DNA from: CAYTBN01 sp964436045 | Lineage (GTDB): Bacteria > Myxococcota_A > UBA796 > UBA9615 > CAYRNR01 | Reading direction: 5' to 3' | DNA length: 64,000 nucleotides | Assembly (NCBI GenBank): GCA_964436045.1 | Contig: CAYTBN010000032.1 | Location: 1-64,000 of the forward strand | Shown here: positions 58,936 through 64,000 of the stretch, in pieces | Position numbering within the stretch: the stretch's first letter is position 1 | Layout: each line of letters starts with the position of its first letter | Notes under the pieces: model-generated | What the model was told of the DNA's origin: nothing | The model's input: the letters and a program-made list of their open reading frames with translations, nothing else | The model's database searches: none | Program-made: the position numbers and the translations under genes

Positions 58936-60270
58936 TCAGTTTTCGATCTCGATCAGGAACTGGGTCAGGTGGGTCAGGGTGTCGGATGCCTGGGGGACCT
59001 TGGGGTCCGGCTTGGGGTGGAGTTCCAGGAAGACCGGTGGCCCCAGATCCACCTCGGGGATGGTCTCGTCGTCCAGGTCCAGCTCCGGCAGCTCGCCCAG
59101 GTCGATCTCCGGGTAGGTCTCGGGATCGAGATCCAGATCCTCGGTCTCCTCCTCGACGGCCGCGGGCTGGATCCCCTTGTAGGGCGTCGACGGGTTGAGC
59201 TGGACCGGCGGCGGCGGTTGCCGGGGCATCCGGGGCTCACCGAGCTGGATCTCGGGGATCTCACCCGGTTCGCCGGGCGGCGTCGGCGCCGCGGGCATGG
59301 CGCCGTCGAACTTCTGTTCGTCGGATCCCGCCTCCTCGATCGTGTAGTACTGGGTGCGGTTGTCCTCCAGGCTGGGCAGGGGGATCGGCGTGTCGGCGGG
59401 GAAGATCTGCTCCAGATCCTCCTTCATCCACGACGCGTCCGGATACCGCCGCTCGGCATCGAAGTGGGTGGCCCGCCGGAAGATCCGTCCCAGGCCAGCG
59501 CCATATTCCTCCAGCCGGTCGTCGTGGCCGAGCAGCGAGGCCTCGCGCACCTTGCGGATCAGGTCGTTGAGGTTGTCGGCCTCGAAGGGACGCGAGCCGG
59601 TCAGCAGCTCGTAGAGCATCAACCCGGCGGCGAAGATGTCCGAGTGGTGGGTCAGCGGGTCGCCGTTGGCCTGCTCGGGGCTCATGTAGGCCGGGGTGCC
59701 GCGGGTCTTGCGGACCGTGGTCACCGTGTCGCTGAAGGCCTTGATCTTGGCCACCCCGAAGTCCATCACCTTGGCCACCCCGGACAGGGAGACCATCACG
59801 TTGCCGGGCTTCAGATCCCGGTGCACGACGCCGTACACCTTGCCGGTGTGATCGGTGAGGCTGTGGGCGTAGTTCAGTCCAGCGCAGACCTGGACCAGCA
59901 CGCACGCCGCCAGCTCCGGCGGCAGTCCCCGGCCCTTCTCGTCGACCATGTCCAGCAGGTCGGCGACGGTGACCCCCTTGACGTAGTCCATCGCCATGTA
60001 GGGCAGACCGTCGATCTCGCCGAACTCCAGCGTGGAGATCACGTTGGGGTGGTGCATCTTCTGCCCGATCAACGCCTCGCGCTTGAGCAGCGCCAGGGTC
60101 TCGGGCTGATTGGAGTACTCGTGGCGCAGCACCTTGAGCGCCACCTCGCCGCGGGCGGCCAGCGCCCCGGTGTGGTGCGCCAGATACACTTTGGACATCG
60201 CCCCTTCACCGATCTTGCGCAGGATCAGATAGGGCCCGAAGCGGGCCTGGTGGGGGACGGGCGGGTACAT
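58936..60270 (-). CDS. eukaryotic-type Ser/Thr protein kinase
   Basis: A 444-residue kinase from the ATG at 60270, chosen for GAGG 7 bases upstream rather than an ATG 7 codons earlier. The kinase domain (about 10-290) is complete: GEGAMSKVY loop, Lys in VALKVL, HRDLKPGNV catalytic loop, DFGVAK and GTPAYMSPEQ. The C-terminal tail is acidic and Pro-rich with a repeated PEIDLGELPELDLDDETIP-like pattern. There is no TM or sensor domain, so it is a soluble kinase whose tail may dock partners. Such kinases are abundant in myxobacteria. Confidence 0.94.
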   Translation of the reverse strand: MYPPVPHQARFGPYLILRKIGEGAMSKVYLAHHTGALAARGEVALKVLRHEYSNQPETLALLKREALIGQKMHHPNVISTLEFGEIDGLPYMAMDYVKGVTVADLLDMVDEKGRGLPPELAACVLVQVCAGLNYAHSLTDHTGKVYGVVHRDLKPGNVMVSLSGVAKVMDFGVAKIKAFSDTVTTVRKTRGTPAYMSPEQANGDPLTHHSDIFAAGLMLYELLTGSRPFEADNLNDLIRKVREASLLGHDDRLEEYGAGLGRIFRRATHFDAERRYPDASWMKEDLEQIFPADTPIPLPSLEDNRTQYYTIEEAGSDEQKFDGAMPAAPTPPGEPGEIPEIQLGEPRMPRQPPPPVQLNPSTPYKGIQPAAVEEETEDLDLDPETYPEIDLGELPELDLDDETIPEVDLGPPVFLELHPKPDPKVPQASDTLTHLTQFLIEIEN

Positions 60271-60348
60271 CGAGAATCCTCGCCCGGACATCTTAGGGGT
60301 GGGGCGGTTCGGAGGTCCAGGGGCGGGGAGGTGAGTTCAGTGTGGGGT

Positions 60349-61284
60349 TCAGGGAGCCAGCAACCCCCCGGGCCTGTCGTGGAACTCATCCCAGAAGTCC
60401 CACTCCCCCGGATGCTGCTTCAGCCAGCTGTCGAGCATCAGCGCCATCAGATCGGCGCCCCACTCCAGCTGATCGCGCAGCTTGCCCGCGGGGATCGGGA
60501 TCTCCGGTTCGATGAATCCCTCGAAGCCCGGGCCGTCGGTCCGGCGGATCACCAGCAGGGGCAGCAGCGCGGACCTGGAGCGGGCGGCCAGGTAGACCGG
60601 GCCGACGGGGATCAGGAAGCGCTGCCCCAGCACCGACCGGACCTCGCGTCGGCCGATCTCGTCCCCGGAGCCGGTGCCGTCCACCGCGGTCAACAGCGCG
60701 CCGCCCTGCTGCAGGTGGCGCAGCACCGGGCGCATGAAACCCTGGCCGTCGACGATCTCGGCGGGCAGCAGGCTCTCGAGGCGTACCCGGGTGTCGGCGA
60801 CCTTCTGCCCCAGCCGCGAGAAGCGCAGGTTCTTGCCGCCGCCGCCGATCTGCATCATCCGGTAGCCCTGCGCCGCCAGCTCGAAGTGGGGCAGCTGGGC
60901 GCAGCCGAAGTGGGGGTGGGCCAGCACGGCGCCGCGGCCGTCGGCCATCGCCCGCTCCAGGTGTTCGACCCCGTGGAGGCGGATGTAGTGGTCCCGGTTG
61001 TGATCGGCGATCCGGGGGAAGGTGAAGCTGACGTACTGGGTCGAGAAGTGTTCCTCGAAGGCCTTGACCACCAGGGCGTCGCGCTGCTCTCCGGGGGGGT
61101 AGACCCGGGAGAGGTTGTCCTCCACCAGCTGACGGGTTGCGCCCGGGAGCCGCGCGGCCTGGCGGCCCATGGTGCGGAAGACCTGGAACTCGTGGCCCGG
61201 CGGCAGGGCCCGCAGGCTCGGTCGAACGCCGAACCACAGGCCCAGGCGGTAGGCGTCCTTGAGCGGGCTCTCCTTGAACTTCAA
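60349..61284 (-). CDS. lysophospholipid/lipid A acyltransferase-family protein (LpxL-like)
   Basis: A 311-residue protein of the LpxL/HtrB-type acyltransferase family. The active-site region reads LAHPHFGCAQL, where most members have HFGNWE. The acidic residue of the HX4(D/E) motif is replaced by Gln, so catalysis may be altered or absent. Later landmarks (SVLGQRFLIPVGPVYLAARS, IEPEIPIPAG) fit the family. The N terminus lacks a clear TM. It likely acts on lipid A-like or other membrane lipids at the inner membrane. Confidence 0.78.
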   Translation of the reverse strand: MKFKESPLKDAYRLGLWFGVRPSLRALPPGHEFQVFRTMGRQAARLPGATRQLVEDNLSRVYPPGEQRDALVVKAFEEHFSTQYVSFTFPRIADHNRDHYIRLHGVEHLERAMADGRGAVLAHPHFGCAQLPHFELAAQGYRMMQIGGGGKNLRFSRLGQKVADTRVRLESLLPAEIVDGQGFMRPVLRHLQQGGALLTAVDGTGSGDEIGRREVRSVLGQRFLIPVGPVYLAARSRSALLPLLVIRRTDGPGFEGFIEPEIPIPAGKLRDQLEWGADLMALMLDSWLKQHPGEWDFWDEFHDRPGGLLAP

Positions 61285-61311
61285 GGCCGGCGATCCTCCC
61301 TGGCCGCGCGA

Positions 61312-61785
61312 TCAGGGCTCGGCGGAGGCCGGGATATTCCCACCAAGCGATGGCGAGTACAAGCCGCCGTGGACCATCTTGCGCAGGGCGTTGCCCCGGG
61401 CCTCGATGCCGCTGCTCTCCTGGAAATCGGCGACCCGGTCCCGGGTGAACGCCACGTACTGCCCCGCGCGGACATCGGTGCGCAGGATCGGCTCGTTGAC
61501 CAGCACGCCTTCGATGGTCTCGCTGCCCCAGTGGACCACCTGGACCCACATCCACTCGGTGGCCACGCCCCGCCTGTGCACCGGGAACGCGACCTTGAGG
61601 TAGATCGGCGGCAGCTCGCCGGGGGCGTGGGAGTGCATCCGGGTCTTGAGATCGTCCAGGTCGCCGCGGTGGGCCGCCTGCAGCGTGTCGAGGGCCGCCG
61701 CCTCCATCGGCTCCAGGCGCTGGACGCCGCAGCCCCCGATCAGGGCGGCGAGGCCGAGGAGCAGCGCGGCGACGGGGCGGGTCAG
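61312..61785 (-). CDS. small lipoprotein with probable CTG start
   Basis: A 157-residue protein. Starting at an inner ATG (61707) would discard an obvious lipoprotein signal just upstream in frame (AALLLGLAALIGGC). The only place that signal can begin is a CTG at 61785, which overlaps the previous stop as CTGA, the same geometry as the ATGA and GTGA overlaps elsewhere in this window. The mature part resembles small uncharacterised DUF proteins with a beta-rich fold (IYLKVAFPVHRRG, TEWMWVQVVHW). Function is unknown. Confidence 0.65.
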   Translation of the reverse strand: MTRPVAALLLGLAALIGGCGVQRLEPMEAAALDTLQAAHRGDLDDLKTRMHSHAPGELPPIYLKVAFPVHRRGVATEWMWVQVVHWGSETIEGVLVNEPILRTDVRAGQYVAFTRDRVADFQESSGIEARGNALRKMVHGGLYSPSLGGNIPASAEP

Positions 61786-62156
61786 GGTTCTTCGCGCTCG
61801 AGCTGGCTACGCAGCTGGGCAAGCATGTCGTTGGATCGCTGGAGCCGGGACGCCAGCTCGTAGACCAGCCGGATCGCAACCGATGGGTTGGAATTCAGCA
61901 GTGCCTCGAAGCTGGTGCGATCGTAGACCCGCAGCAGGCATTCGGTGCGGGCGACCACGGTGGCGCTGCGCGGCTCGCCGTTGAGCATGCTGAGCTCGCC
62001 GACGAAGGTCCCGGCGGGCAGGCGCGCCAGCTCCCGGGACTCGCCATCGACCTCCTTGATCACCGAAAGCTCGCCGCGGGAGACCACGTAGAGCAACTCC
62101 CCCGAGTCGCCGTCGCGGAAGAGGAGTTCGCCCTTCTGCAGGAGTACGGGTTCCAT
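61782..62156 (-). CDS. single cyclic-nucleotide-binding-domain protein
   Basis: A 124-residue protein that is only a CRP-type cNMP-binding domain: GELLFRDGDSGELLYVV, GTFVGELSMLNGEPRSATVVA and the C-helix. The phosphate-binding cassette reads GELSMLNGEPRSAT, close to the FGExxLxxxxxRxA consensus, so real nucleotide binding is plausible. There is no DNA-binding domain. It might gate a partner, perhaps the nearby kinase (inference). Confidence 0.88.
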   Translation of the reverse strand: MEPVLLQKGELLFRDGDSGELLYVVSRGELSVIKEVDGESRELARLPAGTFVGELSMLNGEPRSATVVARTECLLRVYDRTSFEALLNSNPSVAIRLVYELASRLQRSNDMLAQLRSQLEREEP

Positions 62157-62182
62157 GGCGCCTCGGCTGGCAGCAGATCGGG

Positions 62183-62899
62183 TCAGCCCGACCCGATGCG
62201 TCTCAGCAATTCCTTGTCACTGTTGCGCAGGTGGTCGTCGAACAGGGCGCGGGCCCGCTCCGGGTCCTTGTCCCCGATGGCGCCGATGACCTCGGTCATC
62301 CGATCCAGGTAGTTCGGCGCGAACCAGATGATCTGCGGGAAGATCTCGACGAACTCCATCACGACCCGTTCCAGGGTGTTGAACAACAGCGTGCTGACCA
62401 TGGAACCGGAGGCGTCCACCAGCGAACGGTAGATCTCCACGTCGGTGGTCACCAGGGTCAGCAGGTCGCCGTCAGCCGCTCGCTGCCGCCGCAGCAGATC
62501 GCGCAGGTGATCCACCTGTTCGGTCGTGGCACGTTCGGCGGCCAGCACCGCCGCCTCGACACAGACGATGCGGCGGATGCGCAGCAGGTCCCCGAACAGG
62601 AACTGCCGGTCCTCGGGCGCGGCCTGGCGCACGAGCTGGGGCAGCAGACCGAAGTCGCCCTTGGTGCGGAAATCCAGCACCCTCACGCCGTCGCCTTGCC
62701 GTGCCCGCACCAGGCCCTGGGCCTCCAGGGCGCGGATCGCCTCTCGCAAGGTGTTGCGATTGGTGCCGAAGCGCGTGGCCAGCTCCCGCTCCGGCGGGAG
62801 GCGATCCCCCGGCTTCAGATCACCGCTGAGGATTCCCTCGCGCAGCTGGTCCCCGATCACATCGGCCAGTCCCTTGCGCTGGATTCGCTGGATCTCCAT
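62183..62899 (-). CDS. GntR-family regulator of the FadR/FCD subgroup
   Basis: A 238-residue DNA-binding regulator. The N-terminal winged helix is typical (IGDQLREGILSGDLKPGDRL and FGTNRNTLREAIRALEAQGL). The C-terminal all-helical FCD domain (about 85-230) binds an organic-acid or acyl effector. The start is at 62899; a longer in-frame reading would overlap its own operator. The operator at 62923-62941 implies self-repression. It heads the run of genes to 61312. Confidence 0.9.
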   Translation of the reverse strand: MEIQRIQRKGLADVIGDQLREGILSGDLKPGDRLPPERELATRFGTNRNTLREAIRALEAQGLVRARQGDGVRVLDFRTKGDFGLLPQLVRQAAPEDRQFLFGDLLRIRRIVCVEAAVLAAERATTEQVDHLRDLLRRQRAADGDLLTLVTTDVEIYRSLVDASGSMVSTLLFNTLERVVMEFVEIFPQIIWFAPNYLDRMTEVIGAIGDKDPERARALFDDHLRNSDKELLRRIGSG

Positions 62900-62922
62900 C
62901 GAGTTTCCCGGCGTGAATTGGT

Positions 62923-62941
62923 GAATTGATCGGACCAATTC
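62923..62941. promoter_or_regulatory. GntR-type operator (autoregulatory)
   Basis: GAATTGATC and GACCAATTC are inverted halves around a central G with one mismatch. They match the ATTGGTnnnACCAAT-type sites bound by PdhR/LldR-like GntR proteins. The site lies over the expected transcription start of the GntR gene. Confidence 0.65.
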
Positions 62942-62942
62942 G

Positions 62943-62972
62943 ATGATACCCGATGGCGAGAGCCCCCGCCAA
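62943..62972 (-). promoter_or_regulatory. promoter of the GntR gene
   Basis: TTGGCG (62972-62967) and TATCAT (62948-62943) are 18 bases apart on the minus strand. The operator begins 1 base after the -10. Confidence 0.5.
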
Positions 62973-63024
62973 CGTCGCTGCGCTGCAGCCGTGCAATCTC
63001 CCCTCGAGTGGTTATCGTCCACCC

Positions 63025-63942
63025 ATGACCCCGCCCGTCGATGTCCGGATCCCGGCTGCCAGCCGCCGGGTGGTGTCGGCCAGCCGGCGCACCGATCTGC
63101 CCGCGTATCACACACCCTGGCTGATGGAGCGGCTGCGCGCGGGCTGGTGCGAGGTCCGCAATCCCTTCGGTGGCCAGCGCTCCCGCGTCGATCTACGCCC
63201 CGAGTCGGTCCTCGCGCTGGTGCTCTGGACCCGGGATCCCTCGCCCCTGTTGCCCCATCTGGTCGAGCTGGACGACCGCGGATACCGGTACTACGCCCAG
63301 CTGACCCTGAACGACTATCCGGCGTTCCTGGAGCCCGGATCGGCCCCGGCCGCCGCGGTGATCGACGCCGCCCGGCAGCTGGTCGACCGCGGCGGTCCGG
63401 CGGCCTGCGTCTGGCGCTACGATCCGGTGATCCTCACCGACGCCACTCCCCCTGACTACCACCGGGATCGCGTGACCACGCTCTCCCGGGCCCTGCACGG
63501 CCTGACCGACACCTGCGTGGTCAGCTGGGTCGACCTGTACCGCAAGACGACCCGCAACCTGACCCCGGCGCTCGCGGCGGAGGGGGTGTCGTTGCTCCCC
63601 GGCGACCCCGCCCGCGATCACCGGCTCGTTGCGGATCTGGCCGGCATCGTGGGCGCGGCCGGGATGCGGCTGGAGCTCTGCTGTGAGCCCGAATTGCTGG
63701 CCGACCACGCCCGGGCGGCGCGCTGCGTGGACGACCGCCGGCTCGCGCGGCTGCTGGGACGGGCCGTGAAGCTCGGGTCGCGCCCCAGCCGTGCGGGCTG
63801 CGGCTGCCGGGCCTCGGTGGACATCGGCGCCTATGACACCTGTGCGCGGGGCTGCGTCTATTGCTACGCGAACCGGTCGCCCGCGGCCGGCTGCGCGGGT
63901 GCCTCCGGGGCACCCGCCGCCGCCCCGTCCCTCGGCGGCTGA
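63025..63942 (+). CDS. DUF1848-family protein
   Basis: A 305-residue cytoplasmic protein from the ATG at 63025. It matches the DUF1848 family in its opening (VVSASRRTDLPAYHTPWL), the middle (VLWTRDPSPLLPHL, CVWRYDPVILT) and the C-terminal cysteines (CGCRASVDIGAYDTCARGC and CVYCYANR). The CxxxCxxC there suggests an Fe-S cluster at the C terminus; the family is distantly related to radical SAM/SPL-type repair proteins but its reaction is not settled. It is transcribed away from the GntR gene. Confidence 0.88.
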   Translation: MTPPVDVRIPAASRRVVSASRRTDLPAYHTPWLMERLRAGWCEVRNPFGGQRSRVDLRPESVLALVLWTRDPSPLLPHLVELDDRGYRYYAQLTLNDYPAFLEPGSAPAAAVIDAARQLVDRGGPAACVWRYDPVILTDATPPDYHRDRVTTLSRALHGLTDTCVVSWVDLYRKTTRNLTPALAAEGVSLLPGDPARDHRLVADLAGIVGAAGMRLELCCEPELLADHARAARCVDDRRLARLLGRAVKLGSRPSRAGCGCRASVDIGAYDTCARGCVYCYANRSPAAGCAGASGAPAAAPSLGG

Positions 63943-63948
63943 TTTTTT
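63916..63948 (+). terminator. intrinsic terminator overlapping the end of the DUF1848 gene
   Basis: GCCGCCG (63916-63922) pairs with CGGCGGC (63933-63939). Three bases later a run of six T begins (63943-63948). The stem lies inside the last codons and the TGA stop separates it from the T-run. The remaining bases to 64000 show nothing else. Confidence 0.6.
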
Positions 63949-64000
63949 CGATCAAGGTTCCTCCGTCGCATCCGACAGTTCTTCTGGGAGCCATGTTCGA

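Noticed and set aside
1..64000. tRNA and rRNA genes
   Set aside because: No T-loop GGTTCGA-type sequence with matching acceptor stem was found between genes, and no rRNA-like stretch is present.

Overview
This is a high-GC bacterial window of ordinary chromosomal genes. I see no rRNA, tRNA, CRISPR array, insertion sequence, phage gene or replication origin. The sequence points to a Gram-negative, myxobacterium- or deltaproteobacterium-like organism. It has about a dozen lipoproteins, an OmpA protein with thrombospondin type-3 repeats, several outer-membrane-barrel-like proteins, an LPS-type acyltransferase, a eukaryotic-type Ser/Thr kinase, MopE-type Ca-binding repeats and two C-terminal tags resembling the MYXO-CTERM sorting signal. 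An ADP-forming acyl-CoA synthetase, a 2-hydroxyacyl-CoA dehydratase activase and several radical SAM enzymes suggest at least partly anaerobic metabolism (inference).

Layout. 1-1.3 kb: trypsin-like lipoprotein. 1.3-8.7 kb (minus): OmpA/TSP3 protein, acyl-CoA synthetase, HIT protein, TPR protein, thioredoxin reductase. 8.7-15.2 kb: secreted alpha/beta hydrolase, divergent CobT-like enzyme, two Asp-rich-linker lipoproteins, a PaaK-like ligase. The 341-bp gap 11383-11723 holds a promoter, an operator-like palindrome and an intrinsic terminator facing the minus strand. 15.2-20.9 kb (minus): four secreted proteins (beta-helix/MopE lipoprotein, gingipain-like protease, second beta-helix lipoprotein, VCBS-like protein). 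21-23.1 kb: radical SAM plus alpha/beta hydrolase pair.

23.1-32.7 kb (minus) is the most unusual block. It is a four-gene, mostly translationally coupled operon. It encodes a 1281-residue fusion of a spermidine-synthase-like membrane protein, an FMN-binding domain and a NosR/NapH-type Fe-S membrane module, two three-TM membrane proteins with ExbB/TolQ-like layout, and a 1484-residue secreted protein ending in a probable outer-membrane barrel. 32.9-36.3 kb: RCC1-like and arylsulfotransferase-like lipoproteins. 36.3-39.1 kb (minus): AmmeMemoRadiSam genes with a tiny Tat-signal gene between them. 39.2-40.2 kb: a zinc alcohol dehydrogenase broken in frame at a run of ten G.

40.2-47.7 kb: SpoIID-like protein, a giant coiled-coil protein, more Asp-rich lipoproteins and a lipase-like lipoprotein. 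47.9-49.5 kb: radical SAM and CPBP protease. 49.5-52.3 kb (minus): CstA operon whose first gene seems to start with AUC. 52.5-56.8 kb: a 1429-residue acyl-CoA dehydratase activase fusion behind a promoter with a perfect 24-bp palindrome. 56.8-62.9 kb (minus): barrel protein, parvulin-type lipoprotein, TPR lipoprotein, kinase, acyltransferase, a lipoprotein with a probable CTG start, a lone cNMP-binding domain and a GntR/FCD regulator with its own operator. 63.0-63.9 kb: DUF1848-like protein ending in an intrinsic terminator.

Several genes end by overlapping the next with ATGA, GTGA, CTGA or TGATG. This start/stop coupling decided many of the starts given here.
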